A stretch of 64,000 bases of DNA from Alcanivorax sp. (GTDB lineage: Bacteria > Pseudomonadota > Gammaproteobacteria > Pseudomonadales > Alcanivoracaceae): NCBI GenBank assembly GCA_017794945.1, contig CP051239.1, positions 1,178,001 through 1,242,000 of the forward strand. The letters run 5' to 3'. The notes below the pieces were generated by a model. It did no database searches and was not told the DNA's origin. It was given only the letters and a program-made list of their open reading frames with translations. A program made the position numbers and the translations under genes. How positions within the stretch are numbered: the first letter of the stretch is position 1; each line of letters opens with the position of its first letter. Below are positions 16,125 to 25,592 of this stretch, one piece after another.

Positions 16125-19100
16125 TTAGAATTCAACGTCGTCCCGGCGGGCGCCGGCAAACCAGGGATAGACCACCGGAATGACCAGCAGGGTCAGCAAG
16201 GTGGAGGTTATCAAGCCCCCCACGACCACGGCGGCGAGTGGACGCTGAACGTTGGCGCCAATGCCATCGGCGATCAGCAGCGGAAGCAGGCCCAGCATAG
16301 AGGTAAGCGCGGTCATCAGCACCGGTCTCAAGCGCCGCATGGCGCCGGTTCGGGCGGCTTCGAAAACGTCCATGCCTTCGTCACGCAATTGGTTTATGTA
16401 GCTCACAAGGACCACGCCGTTGAGTACCGCGACGCCGAACACGGCGATAAAGCCGACGGCGGCGGATACGGAGAGATACATGCCCGATAGCCACAATGCG
16501 AAAATCCCACCCATGGTGGCGATCGGCACATTCAGATAAATCAGCGCGGCATAACGCAAGCTGTTAAAGGCGGTGTACAGAAGCAGAAAGATCAGCGCCA
16601 GAGTCACAGGCACGACCAGATAGAGACGCTTCATGGCCCGTTGCTGATTCTCGAACTGACCGCCGTATTCGACGAAATAGCCGGTCGGCATATCCACCTG
16701 TTCGGCGACCTTACGACGTATCTCCGTGACCACCCCGCCCATGTCCCGGCCGCGCACGTTCAGTTGCACGAACAGGCGCCGGCTGGCCTTGGAGCGGGAG
16801 ATCATTTTCGGGCCGATGAAGCGCTCCACATCGGCGACGCGGGTCAGCGGTATCACCGCGCCGGCCGGCGTTCGGATCAAAAGGTCTTCAATCGCCGACA
16901 CCGTGTCGCGTTGCTCCTCGCGCAGCCGCACGAACAGATCAAAGCGCTTAATACCTTCGAACACTTGACCGGCCGCGTCGCCGCCGATACCGGTTTCCAC
17001 AGTGGCGAACAGCTGGTCGACGCTCAAACCGTAGCGGGCCATCGCCTCCCTGTCCGGTCGGATTCGGATCTGCGGCTTGCCCCCTTGCTGCTGCATGCGC
17101 ACATCGACAGCGCCAGGCGTGGCTTGCGCGATACGTTTGACCTGCTCACCGATACGGGCGAGTTCTCCGAAGTTTTCACCGAATATACTGATCGCGATCT
17201 GTGCCTTGATACCGGATAACAGTTCGTCGGTACGTAACTGAATCGGCTGAGAGAAATTATTGGCCAGCCCCGGCAGCCGGTCCGCCACCGCATCGGACAT
17301 GGCCGACTGCAACCCTTCATAGTCGTAGTCGCCGGACCACTGACCAAGGGGTTTGAGTGTGATGGTGGTGGCGATGACATTTACGGGTTCGGGGTCACCG
17401 CCCACCTCAGCGCGCCCGACTCTGGAGTAGGTGCCGGTTACCGGTTCGAATTCCTCGAACACCGTTTGTATGCGTTTGGCATAACCGATAGCACTGTCCA
17501 GGCTGGCAGCCGGTGGCAGGGTAGAGCGCACCATGAGCGTCCCTTCACGAAGGGTCGGCACGAATTCACTGCCCAGGAGCGGAAACACCGATACACCCAG
17601 CACCAGAACCAGTACCGCCGCGCCGGCGACCACCTTGGGCCAGGCCATAACCTTGTCCAGCACGGGCTGATAACGATCCTTTAACCAGCCCACCAGTCGC
17701 GGCTCACCGTAGTTGCCATCCTTCTTGAAGGCATAGGTCATCAGCGCGGGCACCAGCACCAATGCTACAATCATGGCGCCGAGCAATGCGAAAGCGATGG
17801 TGTAGGCCATCGGCGAGAACATTTTCCCTTCCACGCCTTGCAGCGTGAAAAGCGGCAGGAAGACGATGATGATAATACTGCTGGCAAACACAATGGGGCG
17901 CGCCACCTCACGCGCCGCCTCACTGGCCAGCCTGGCCATGGAAACATTCTCCTCGGCGCGATTTTCCATATGCCGGAAGATGTTTTCCAGGATCACCACC
18001 GAACCGTCCACCATCATGCCCAGGCCGATAGCCAACCCCCCCAGACTCATGAGGTTGGCGGATAGCCCCACATAGCGCATCGCGATGAACGCGAACAGCG
18101 CGGAGAGAGGCAGGCTGGCGACCACGATCAGTGTGGAGCGCAGATTGCCCAGTAGGAGATACAGGATCAATATCACCAGTACCGCGCCCTGCAGGAGCGC
18201 CGACTCCACGGTTCCCACCGCCTTATCGATCAGCTCCTTTTGGGAGTAGAACGCTTTGACTTTGACGCCATCAGGCAGTGCGCCGTTGATCTGTTCCAGC
18301 TTCTGATTAGCATCCTTTAGGACTTGACTGGTATTGGAACCAAGCAGCTTAAGAACATAGCCGCCCACCGATTCGGCACCACTGGCAATTTGCGCACCGC
18401 GGCGAATGGCCGGCCCATACTCCACACTCGCCACGTCACCGACTGTTACCGGAGTGCTCTCGTGGGCACGGATGACGATGTCACGGATAGCATCCAAGCC
18501 GGCGTTACCCGGGGGCACCCATCCATAACCGCGGATCACGTTCTCTTCCCCGGCGCGATTAATAAAGGAGGCGCCCACATTCTTATTGTTAGCGGTAATA
18601 GCTCCGCGTACATCCGCGACGGTAAGGTCCCGCGCCAGTAGAGCGCGCGTATCAAGCCGGACCTGGTACTGCTTTTCATAGCCACCGAGAGACAACACGC
18701 CGGTCACCCCCGGCACCGTGCGCATCATGGGCTTGACCACCCAATCCTGCAGCTCACGCAGCTCCGTCAACGAAATGTCACTGTCCGGCTCGGTTTCCAG
18801 GGTGTACATCATCACCCGACCGAGGCCGCTGGTGATGGGCCCCAACTGGGGCTCGCCAAGGTCGCCGGGAATCTCGGCGCGCGCCTTGGCCAGTCGTTCC
18901 ATCACGAGGCGGCGTGCGAAGTAGACATCTGTGTCTTCGGAGAAATACACATTGACCCTGGAGAGCCCGAAGATCGAGGTGCTCTGCACCCGCTTCAGAC
19001 CTGGCAGGCCGTACATGGATATTTCCACCGGATAACTGATCAGGGTCTCCACATCCTCCGGTGACAAGCCAGGCGAGGCGGTAAAGATCTGAACCATGCT

Positions 19101-19232
19101 TGGCGTCACATCCGGGAACGAATCCACCGGCAACTGCCGCCAGGAAAGCACCCCCCAACCGGCGACACCGAGCATGAAAACCAGCACCAGTAAGCGGTTA
19201 CGCAGCGCGACATCAATCAATCTTTCGATCAT
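16125..19232 (-). CDS. CusA/CzcA-family heavy-metal RND transporter, second pump
   Basis: Complete 1035-aa inner-membrane RND pump. The ATG at 19232 is chosen because GGGAG precedes it and the N-terminus MIERLIDVALRNRLLVLVF is canonical. The upstream frame to 19301 is unlikely to be translated. The TM4 motif is AIGLGMMVDGSVVILEN, unlike the DFGLIVDGAVIVVEN of the pump at 1-2784, so the two belong to different HME subgroups and may export different metals. Other RND marks are SAAVGFIAVFGVAVLNGVVL and the C-terminal TSTLLTLLVIPVVY. Operon order is TolC-like, adaptor, pump, PII-like. Confidence 0.92.
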   Translation of the reverse strand: MIERLIDVALRNRLLVLVFMLGVAGWGVLSWRQLPVDSFPDVTPSMVQIFTASPGLSPEDVETLISYPVEISMYGLPGLKRVQSTSIFGLSRVNVYFSEDTDVYFARRLVMERLAKARAEIPGDLGEPQLGPITSGLGRVMMYTLETEPDSDISLTELRELQDWVVKPMMRTVPGVTGVLSLGGYEKQYQVRLDTRALLARDLTVADVRGAITANNKNVGASFINRAGEENVIRGYGWVPPGNAGLDAIRDIVIRAHESTPVTVGDVASVEYGPAIRRGAQIASGAESVGGYVLKLLGSNTSQVLKDANQKLEQINGALPDGVKVKAFYSQKELIDKAVGTVESALLQGAVLVILILYLLLGNLRSTLIVVASLPLSALFAFIAMRYVGLSANLMSLGGLAIGLGMMVDGSVVILENIFRHMENRAEENVSMARLASEAAREVARPIVFASSIIIIVFLPLFTLQGVEGKMFSPMAYTIAFALLGAMIVALVLVPALMTYAFKKDGNYGEPRLVGWLKDRYQPVLDKVMAWPKVVAGAAVLVLVLGVSVFPLLGSEFVPTLREGTLMVRSTLPPAASLDSAIGYAKRIQTVFEEFEPVTGTYSRVGRAEVGGDPEPVNVIATTITLKPLGQWSGDYDYEGLQSAMSDAVADRLPGLANNFSQPIQLRTDELLSGIKAQIAISIFGENFGELARIGEQVKRIAQATPGAVDVRMQQQGGKPQIRIRPDREAMARYGLSVDQLFATVETGIGGDAAGQVFEGIKRFDLFVRLREEQRDTVSAIEDLLIRTPAGAVIPLTRVADVERFIGPKMISRSKASRRLFVQLNVRGRDMGGVVTEIRRKVAEQVDMPTGYFVEYGGQFENQQRAMKRLYLVVPVTLALIFLLLYTAFNSLRYAALIYLNVPIATMGGIFALWLSGMYLSVSAAVGFIAVFGVAVLNGVVLVSYINQLRDEGMDVFEAARTGAMRRLRPVLMTALTSMLGLLPLLIADGIGANVQRPLAAVVVGGLITSTLLTLLVIPVVYPWFAGARRDDVEF

Positions 19233-19245
19233 ATTAAACTCCCGA

Positions 19246-20466
19246 TCAGTGGCCGTGCGCGGCGCTACGACCGCTGGCGGTGAGCGCGGACTTAAGGTCA
19301 AAAGCGCCGGACGTCACTACGGAAGCGCCAATCTGCAAACCGCTTTTGATCTCGATTAAACCGTTGGCTTCCTCGCCGGTTTGCACTTCCTGGGCACGAT
19401 ACTCATCGTCTTTGTCACCGGGCACAAAAACGTGCGTCTGCCCGTTGATGGTCTGCACCGCATCAACAGGCACCAAAGGCACCGGATCGGCCACCTGGCG
19501 GGTTATGGTCAGATCACCGTACTGGCCGGCTTTCATTGTGCGATCAGGGTTATTGATCAGCGCACGGACCTTCAAAGTGCGAGTCTCGCCATCAAGCTGG
19601 CTGGCCACCCAGTCGATTTTTCCATCGACCGCTGCGTCCACGGTGTCGAAACGCGCCGGCTGGCCCACGGCGACCAAATCCGCGTTTTTCTCGTACACTT
19701 GACCGAACACCCAAAGAGAGCTCGCGTCGACCACCATAATCGGGGTCTGCTCCGTCGAAAGTATCTGTCCCGGCGCCAGATCGCGCTCTTCCACGACACC
19801 GGCCAGGGGGCTGGTCAATACATACCGGCTCAGGTCATCGTTCTGATCCAGCGCCGCTATTTGGTCTTCAGTGAGCCCCATGGCACGCAACGCCGCCTTT
19901 GCGGCGTTTCTTTCCGCGCGCGCACCGCGATAGAGGGCACGGGTGTCAAGCAGGTCCGCCTGGCTGACGATATTCTGTTTGGCAAGACGGTTCTGCCTGC
20001 GCAAATCCGCGGCCGCGGCTTCGAATTCGGCCTGCTTTCTCAAGTAACGCGCCTTGACCTCACCCAGTTGCGGGCTCGACAAAACAGCCAGAACGTCATC
20101 GCGTTTCACACGGGCTCCGAGGTCGGCGACCACTTTCTCCACTCTGCCTGGCAGCAGGGGGCCCACGTGAGCGATACGGTCCGCATTGAAATGCGCGCTG
20201 GCCGGCACCTGGATGGTTTGATCGGCTCGACCACCGGGCACCTTGTCGGTCTTGAGGTTCAACAAGGCGCTTTGCTCCGAAGTTAAAGAGACTTTCGAGC
20301 CCGCTTCTTCATTATGGTCGCCGTGTTCGGTGCCCGATTCCGACCTTTCGTGGCCCGCCTCTTTTTTGGCGTGGCCGGCCTCATCGTCATGTCCGGGAGA
20401 AGCATCACCGCATCCCGCCAACGCCAGAGTTAACACCATTGTCGTGATCGTCGTGGCTACTTTCAT
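19246..20466 (-). CDS. RND efflux periplasmic adaptor lipoprotein, second pump
   Basis: 406-aa adaptor. The lipobox LALAGC puts the lipid on C19. Residues 24-56 are a His/Glu-rich linker (SPGHDDEAGHAKKEAGHERS and further His), a likely periplasmic metal ligand region. A barrel-sandwich and hairpin region follows (VEKVVADLGARVKRDDVLAV, EERDLAPGQILSTEQTPIM), and the C-terminus is SGRSAAHGH. It overlaps the TolC-like gene by 4 bp and ends 13 bp before the pump start. It connects pump and outer-membrane channel. Confidence 0.92.
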   Translation of the reverse strand: MKVATTITTMVLTLALAGCGDASPGHDDEAGHAKKEAGHERSESGTEHGDHNEEAGSKVSLTSEQSALLNLKTDKVPGGRADQTIQVPASAHFNADRIAHVGPLLPGRVEKVVADLGARVKRDDVLAVLSSPQLGEVKARYLRKQAEFEAAAADLRRQNRLAKQNIVSQADLLDTRALYRGARAERNAAKAALRAMGLTEDQIAALDQNDDLSRYVLTSPLAGVVEERDLAPGQILSTEQTPIMVVDASSLWVFGQVYEKNADLVAVGQPARFDTVDAAVDGKIDWVASQLDGETRTLKVRALINNPDRTMKAGQYGDLTITRQVADPVPLVPVDAVQTINGQTHVFVPGDKDDEYRAQEVQTGEEANGLIEIKSGLQIGASVVTSGAFDLKSALTASGRSAAHGH

Positions 20467-21812
20467 GATTCGGAATCTCCCGTGTTCTTCAGTTGTTCGG
20501 TTCCGGCTTCACGCAGCGCCACCACACCGCCAGTGGACCTCTCCAGGGCCGCGGCGGCGCCAATCGCTTCACGCAGCGCATCCAGATATTCCCTTCGCGT
20601 GTTGATAAGATCGTCCTGAGCCATGGCCAGGGTCGGCGCGCCTACACTTCCGGCACGAAACGCTTTTTCGGTGAGCCGGACGTTTTCCTCGGCGCTGGCC
20701 AGGACATCCTCACCGAATACCTCGAGCCGTTGTCGAGCGGCGTTGTAGTCGGTTACCGCGCCAATCACTTCGGTGCGAACCTGCAAGCGCAACGCATCTT
20801 CTTCGATGCGCGCCTGCTCCAGCTCCGCGCGCGCCACCTGGTTTTCGCCGGAGCGGGTATCCCACACCGGAATGGGCATGGACACGCCCAGACCCGCAAC
20901 GTCCGCGCCTTCTTCTTCCTTCATGAAACCGAACACTTTGAGATTTGGAATCAGCTGGCGTTTTGATAGGGACAGTGTCTTGCGCGCGGCGACAACCTCC
21001 CTGGCCGCGGCGACCAGGTCCTGGCGGCGCTTGAGCGCCTCTCCCAACAGCGGGCCCATACTCGGCAGGTTAAAGCGGTCCAGGCTCAGTTCACTGGTCA
21101 AACGCAAACGGGCGCTTTCCGGATCCATCACCAGCAGTTCCATCAGCGCCAATCGAGCCCGTTTATGATCCCGGCGGGCATCAACCAGTGCCGCACGGGC
21201 GCGGGCGGCACCAATACGGGCGGTATTGAGTATTAGCTGGGTGGCGGCCCCGGCCTGAAAACGCTGTGACGCAAACTGGTAAAGTTTTCCAGTCAGGGTC
21301 TCGGCGCGCTCAGCGGTTTCAACGCTTTCCCGGGCCAGCAAGGCTTCCAGATAGGCAAGGCGCACTCGCGCGCGCACACTGGTTTCGAGAAAAGCAAGCC
21401 GTTGCTCGGCGGCGGTCAACCGTGCGGACGCCGCCGCTTTACCAAGCCCCCGTTGCCCGCCAATCCAGATTTCCTGGGACAATCGGATGCCCTTATCGGT
21501 ACTGGATTGTCCGTCCTGGTCCCTCTCCGCGACCTGCAGAGATAATTCCGGATTGGCGGGCAACCACCGACTGGCGTGTGTCAGACGGCCCTCGAAACGT
21601 CCGACGCCAGCGCGCGCCGACTGCAGCGCACTGTTACGCCGGAGCGCCTTTTCCAGCGCCTGCTGCAGTGAAAGAGAGACGGATTCGTTAACCGGCTTTT
21701 CGGCCAGATAATCGTCCACCCGCCCCATGCTGAACTGATCGGCGGGCACAGGACCCGCCAGGCCGAGGGCGACGCACGCCGCCGGCACGACCAACTTCCA
21801 CGGTCGGTTCAT
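20463..21812 (-). CDS. TolC-family outer-membrane efflux protein, second pump
   Basis: 449-aa outer-membrane channel. The signal peptide is MNRPWKLVVPAACVALGLAG with cleavage near VPADQ. Two OEP domains follow, with segments LSLQQALEKALRRNSALQSA and EKAFRAGSVGAPTLAMAQDD. It overlaps the adaptor gene by 4 bp. It is the first gene of the second pump operon, 70 bp after the His-rich small exported protein. Confidence 0.91.
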   Translation of the reverse strand: MNRPWKLVVPAACVALGLAGPVPADQFSMGRVDDYLAEKPVNESVSLSLQQALEKALRRNSALQSARAGVGRFEGRLTHASRWLPANPELSLQVAERDQDGQSSTDKGIRLSQEIWIGGQRGLGKAAASARLTAAEQRLAFLETSVRARVRLAYLEALLARESVETAERAETLTGKLYQFASQRFQAGAATQLILNTARIGAARARAALVDARRDHKRARLALMELLVMDPESARLRLTSELSLDRFNLPSMGPLLGEALKRRQDLVAAAREVVAARKTLSLSKRQLIPNLKVFGFMKEEEGADVAGLGVSMPIPVWDTRSGENQVARAELEQARIEEDALRLQVRTEVIGAVTDYNAARQRLEVFGEDVLASAEENVRLTEKAFRAGSVGAPTLAMAQDDLINTRREYLDALREAIGAAAALERSTGGVVALREAGTEQLKNTGDSES

Positions 21813-21882
21813 AAAGACCTCTGTAAGCGTGATTCAGGGAATCAAAATCGGCGCTGAAGCGCCGTCAAACTTGTCCGGTGAA

Positions 21883-22221
21883 TCAGGCAGAGGGAGGTCG
21901 GAAGGGGGAGCGAAAAAATCCGCTGACAGGAGGACTGCTGGGAGCAATCGGCAATTCCGGGCTACTAATCACCGTAAATGCCACCGGGACCGCACTCAGT
22001 CCGCTCAAGTGGGAAGCCTGATGGCAGCAGTGATGCCGATCACCGTCTCCGTCGTCCGATTGAGGCGTGGAGGTGACGATGTGAAGCTGGGAGGGCTCGT
22101 TGGTGGCCTCAGCGTGGGAATGTCCGTCCTTGTCCAGGGTATGCGCCACCACATCGCTACTCCAGACCAGGCTGTTGGTCAGGACCGCAAGGAGTGTGAG
22201 GGCATTCAGAAGACGGATCAT
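21883..22221 (-). CDS. Small exported His-rich protein upstream of second pump (CzcI-like position)
   Basis: 112-aa predicted exported protein. The signal region is MIRLLNALTLLAVLTNSLVW. The mature part has VVAHTLDKDGHSHAEATNEP and GDRHHCCHQASHLSGL, giving a dense His/Cys cluster, then a Pro-rich tail. It occupies the same place as the 112-aa protein at 5384-5722 in the first pump operon. A periplasmic metal-binding role is inferred from composition and position. No MerR-type promoter is evident upstream. Confidence 0.68.
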   Translation of the reverse strand: MIRLLNALTLLAVLTNSLVWSSDVVAHTLDKDGHSHAEATNEPSQLHIVTSTPQSDDGDGDRHHCCHQASHLSGLSAVPVAFTVISSPELPIAPSSPPVSGFFRSPFRPPSA

Positions 22222-22313
22222 GAACTAAATGCTACCGGCCTCTACCTCGTTCGGCAACCGGACATTTTGTCCTATACTCAACGCCCCTGACACACCCGGC
22301 CAAGGAGAATGAT

Positions 22314-22745
22314 ATGCCCAGCCGTTTCGAAGAAGTCCGTGACGACGTGCTGTCCCACCCGCTTCACCGCGCCTGTGGCCTGCGCCTGCATAAGGCCGCC
22401 GACGGCGAAAGCGAGGTGGAAATCGAGCTCAACGATTTCACCCTCAACCCGGAAGGCTCGCTGCACGGCGGCATGCTGTATACGTTTTTCGACGTGGCCT
22501 GCTTCTTCGCCTGCCTGACCCTGCTGGAGGCCGACAAACATCCGGTGTCGATCGAAACCCACACCAGCGTGCTGCGCGCCGCCTTCAAGGGCGACCGGGT
22601 GGTGATCCGTGCCCGCGTGGATCGCCTCGGCCGCACCCTGGCGGCCATGCGCGCGGACGCCGTCGCCATTAAACCCGACGGTGGCGAGAAGCTGATCGCC
22701 ACCGGCTCGGTGACCAAATCCATCATCAGCCCGGCCGGCGCCTGA
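22314..22745 (+). CDS. PaaI-like hotdog-fold thioesterase
   Basis: 143-aa single hotdog domain, probably an acyl-CoA thioesterase acting in the cytoplasm. The catalytic-loop motif is LNPEGSLHGGMLYTFFDVAC, the N/D...HGG pattern of the PaaI group, and the domain ends in GSVTKSI. Good spacing (AAGGAGAATGAT) precedes the ATG. It marks the end of the metal island and return to high-GC chromosomal sequence. The acyl substrate cannot be told from sequence. Confidence 0.83.
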   Translation: MPSRFEEVRDDVLSHPLHRACGLRLHKAADGESEVEIELNDFTLNPEGSLHGGMLYTFFDVACFFACLTLLEADKHPVSIETHTSVLRAAFKGDRVVIRARVDRLGRTLAAMRADAVAIKPDGGEKLIATGSVTKSIISPAGA

Positions 22746-22912
22746 GCCCGCCCGGGCGACCAGACGGCCCGGGAAGGCGATGAAATGGTTTGTTTACGCT
22801 GAACCGGTAGTAGTATCTTCGTAGAAACAATGAGCGCGCCGTGAACGGTGATGACTTTTTAACCAGCGGCGCCGATAATTTGAGCAGATTCATGGGGCAA
22901 GGGGAGATCACC

Positions 22913-23365
22913 ATGTACCGCATCATGGTTGTCGACGACGAAGATTATATTCTCAAGGCGCTGAACCGGGTTCTGGCGACGCGGCCGGACTGGGAAGTGG
23001 AAACCTACACGGACGCCGCCACCGCGTTACGGCGCGCCCGCACCACCGTGTTCGACGCGGTGATCACCGATTACCGCATGCCGGATATGGACGGTATCGA
23101 AATGCTGCAAGAATTGCGGACCATGCAGCCGGATACCATCCGTATCCTGCTGACCGGAGTGATCGATATCGACACCCTGATGTCCGCCATCAATCAGGCC
23201 GGCGCCTTCCGATTCGTGCCCAAACCCTGGGACGACGATCAGTTGCTGGAAAGTGTCGAAGAGGGGCTGAAGTTCCGCGATATCCTGGTGGAAAATAAAA
23301 TTCTCGCGCAGACCGTTCGCGACCAGCGCGAAGCCCTCAGAAGCATGGGTTACGACGGGGAGTAA
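22913..23365 (+). CDS. Receiver-only response regulator
   Basis: 150-aa protein with a CheY-like receiver: acidic pocket MVVDDED at 6-11, phosphoacceptor D53 (VITDYRMPDMDG), T81 (LLTGVID) and K104 (RFVPKPWDD). A short coiled tail to 150 holds no DNA-binding domain. The ATG at 22913 has GGGGAG upstream; an in-frame ATG at 22841 is disfavoured because it would add 24 residues before the first receiver strand. It precedes the histidine kinase by 5 bp. Output is probably through protein contact, perhaps with the third gene of the unit. Confidence 0.87.
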   Translation: MYRIMVVDDEDYILKALNRVLATRPDWEVETYTDAATALRRARTTVFDAVITDYRMPDMDGIEMLQELRTMQPDTIRILLTGVIDIDTLMSAINQAGAFRFVPKPWDDDQLLESVEEGLKFRDILVENKILAQTVRDQREALRSMGYDGE

Positions 23366-23370
23366 CCCGC

Positions 23371-24828
23371 ATGGATCTATTTACATCGTTACAGGGGCCG
23401 TTTGCCGGGCTGGGGAGCCAGGGGCTGTTTCTGATGTCCTCCACGGTGATCCTGCTGATCATCATTTTCTTCATGTACAAAACCTACCGGGCCTCCATGA
23501 ACGTGGAAGCCAAGTTGTCGGAATTCGCCTCGCTGAGCCAGAGCGCCTTCGGCCGCAAACTCCGGTTGATCGAAGTGAACGCGGACGAGTACAAACTCAA
23601 CAAACGGGTGCTCGGTCCGCTGGCGCGGATCATCGATGAATACTGTGTAATGACCACCAACGAAAAAGGGATCATTACCTTCGCCAACGACCGCTTTCTG
23701 TCCCTCAGCGGCTTTTCCTTCCGGCAGCTGATCGGTCAGCACGAAAGCATGCATCACCCCAAGGACCGCCCCGAACTGAGCGCGCATTTCATGCGCTGCG
23801 AACAGGCGCGGCGCGGCGTCTGGAGCGGCGAAGTGTGCGGCCGTGGCGAGGACGGTGAGCTGTACTGGGTGAATATGTTTATTTTCCCACTGTCGTACAT
23901 CACCGATGAGGACGACGGCTATATTTATTTCGGCACCGACATCACCCAGATCAAGGCGCAGAACAGTGAACTGATCCAGGCGGTGCGCGACAAGGACGAT
24001 AAGATCAACCAGGTGGAGTCGATGCTGCTGCATTCGGAAAAAATGGCCTCCCTGGGCACGATTTCCGCGGGCATCGCCCACGAAATCAATAACCCGATTG
24101 CCTTCGTCTCCGCCAACCTGCGCCGCAGCGAGCAGTACCTGACCACACTGTCGAAAGTGATCGCCGGGCTGCGCCGCCGTATCAGCCCGGAACGCTTTGA
24201 ACAATTTCTGCAGGCGGAACAGTCATTGCGCCTGAATATGGATTCGCTGGAAATGATCCTTAATGATCATCCCCACCTGATGCGCGAAACCAGCGAAGGC
24301 ATTGACCGGATCAAGAAGATCATCCGCGACCTGAAGCACTTCTCCCATAACGAGCAGGAACGCTATCAGCCGGTGGATCTGTCCCGCTGCGTGGCCACGT
24401 CCATGAACCTGGCGCGCCACGAACTGGAGCGCGTGCGCGTCACCACCCACCTGCCGCCGGATCTGCCGCCGGTGAACGGTTCGGAGAGCCAGCTCTCTCA
24501 AGTGCTGATGAACATTCTGGTCAACGCCGCCCAGGCGGTGGAGCAGGATGGCGAGATCCGCATCGAAGCGCACAGCGACGAGCAGTCGTATTGCCTGTCG
24601 GTGACCGACAACGGCCCGGGCATGGAGGCGGCCCAGCTGGAACAGATCTTCGAGCCGTTCTTTACCACCAAGCCGATTGGCCAGGGCACCGGCCTGGGGC
24701 TGTCCATCTCCCAGGACATTATTCAGCGCCACGGCGGCACCCTCACCGCCACCAGCGCGCCCGGCGAAGGTACCCGCATCGACATCCGCCTGCCGCTGGC
24801 GGAAAAGAAGCGTGCCCATGCAGCCTGA
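23371..24828 (+). CDS. PAS-domain sensor histidine kinase
   Basis: 485 aa. One membrane helix at residues 20-36 (FLMSSTVILLIIIFFMY), a PAS domain about 88-195 (GIITFANDRFLSLSGFS, then YIYFGTDITQ), a coiled linker, a HisKA-like helix with phosphoacceptor H237 (GIAHEINNP) and a HATPase domain with N-box NILVNAAQA, G1 DNGPGM and G2 GTGLGLSIS. The periplasmic portion is almost absent, so sensing is likely cytoplasmic or in the membrane. It overlaps the next gene by 11 bp and should phosphorylate the receiver protein at 22913. Confidence 0.9.
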   Translation: MDLFTSLQGPFAGLGSQGLFLMSSTVILLIIIFFMYKTYRASMNVEAKLSEFASLSQSAFGRKLRLIEVNADEYKLNKRVLGPLARIIDEYCVMTTNEKGIITFANDRFLSLSGFSFRQLIGQHESMHHPKDRPELSAHFMRCEQARRGVWSGEVCGRGEDGELYWVNMFIFPLSYITDEDDGYIYFGTDITQIKAQNSELIQAVRDKDDKINQVESMLLHSEKMASLGTISAGIAHEINNPIAFVSANLRRSEQYLTTLSKVIAGLRRRISPERFEQFLQAEQSLRLNMDSLEMILNDHPHLMRETSEGIDRIKKIIRDLKHFSHNEQERYQPVDLSRCVATSMNLARHELERVRVTTHLPPDLPPVNGSESQLSQVLMNILVNAAQAVEQDGEIRIEAHSDEQSYCLSVTDNGPGMEAAQLEQIFEPFFTTKPIGQGTGLGLSISQDIIQRHGGTLTATSAPGEGTRIDIRLPLAEKKRAHAA

Positions 24829-25519
24829 TATCCACTACCAGCTGACCGACACCGACGGGCAGGTAACCCACATCAAGTTGCACCAGGAACCGGAGAGCCA
24901 CGGCCTGGCCGTGGACCCGGATTTCGTGCCCCCGGACTGGGCCCTGCTGGAACACTGCCAGTGTTCCCACTGCCCGCTGAGCCGCGACGAACACCGCTAT
25001 TGTCCGATCGCCCGCAACCTGGCGTGGCTGCTCCCCGATCACCAACTGGGCCGCTCCTTCGATCCCATCCATTTAAGGGTCACCACCCGGGAACGGGAAT
25101 ACCGACTGGACACCACCGCGCAACGGGCGCTCAGTTCACTGTTCGGGCTGGTGTGCGCGCTCAGCGACTGCCCGCACACCCGCTTCCTGCGGCCCATGGC
25201 CCTGTTCCACCTGCCGGTGAGCACGGAAACGGAAACCCTGACCCGCGCCGCCGGTTTCTTCCTGCTGCGCCGCTACCTGGCGAAACGGGACAACCCCGAC
25301 CTGCCGCTGAACCTGGAAGACATGGACCGCGCGTACCGCAATCTGGGCGAACTGAACCGCTGTTTCGTCGGCCGCTTCCGCCACCCGGACGGCTCCGACG
25401 CGCCGATCAACGCGATGATCCTGCTGCACGTCCTGACCAAGGAAGTGAACGGCGAACTGCACGAGCAGCTCGACGACCTGGCCGGGCTATTCCGTCAGGC
25501 CGCCGGCCCCGCATCCTAG
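24818..25519 (+). CDS. Uncharacterised four-Cys protein of the kinase operon
   Basis: 233 aa, no signal peptide or membrane helix. The ATG at 24818 lies inside the 3' end of the kinase gene, suggesting coupling. An N-terminal beta-rich part of about 40 residues is followed by C47, C49, C52 and C62 (HCQCSHCPLSRDEHRYCP), a possible zinc or iron site. The rest is helical. From memory the motif resembles DUF6901-type proteins, but that is unverified. Position suggests it is the effector or co-sensor of the two-component pair. No enzymatic motif is seen. Confidence 0.72.
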   Translation: MQPDIHYQLTDTDGQVTHIKLHQEPESHGLAVDPDFVPPDWALLEHCQCSHCPLSRDEHRYCPIARNLAWLLPDHQLGRSFDPIHLRVTTREREYRLDTTAQRALSSLFGLVCALSDCPHTRFLRPMALFHLPVSTETETLTRAAGFFLLRRYLAKRDNPDLPLNLEDMDRAYRNLGELNRCFVGRFRHPDGSDAPINAMILLHVLTKEVNGELHEQLDDLAGLFRQAAGPAS

Positions 25520-25592
25520 GAACCCGATGCGCTTTCAGCGGCCCGCGTGTTAACGTCGATTTTCTTTTTTCGTTTGTCTCGGGATTATCAAC

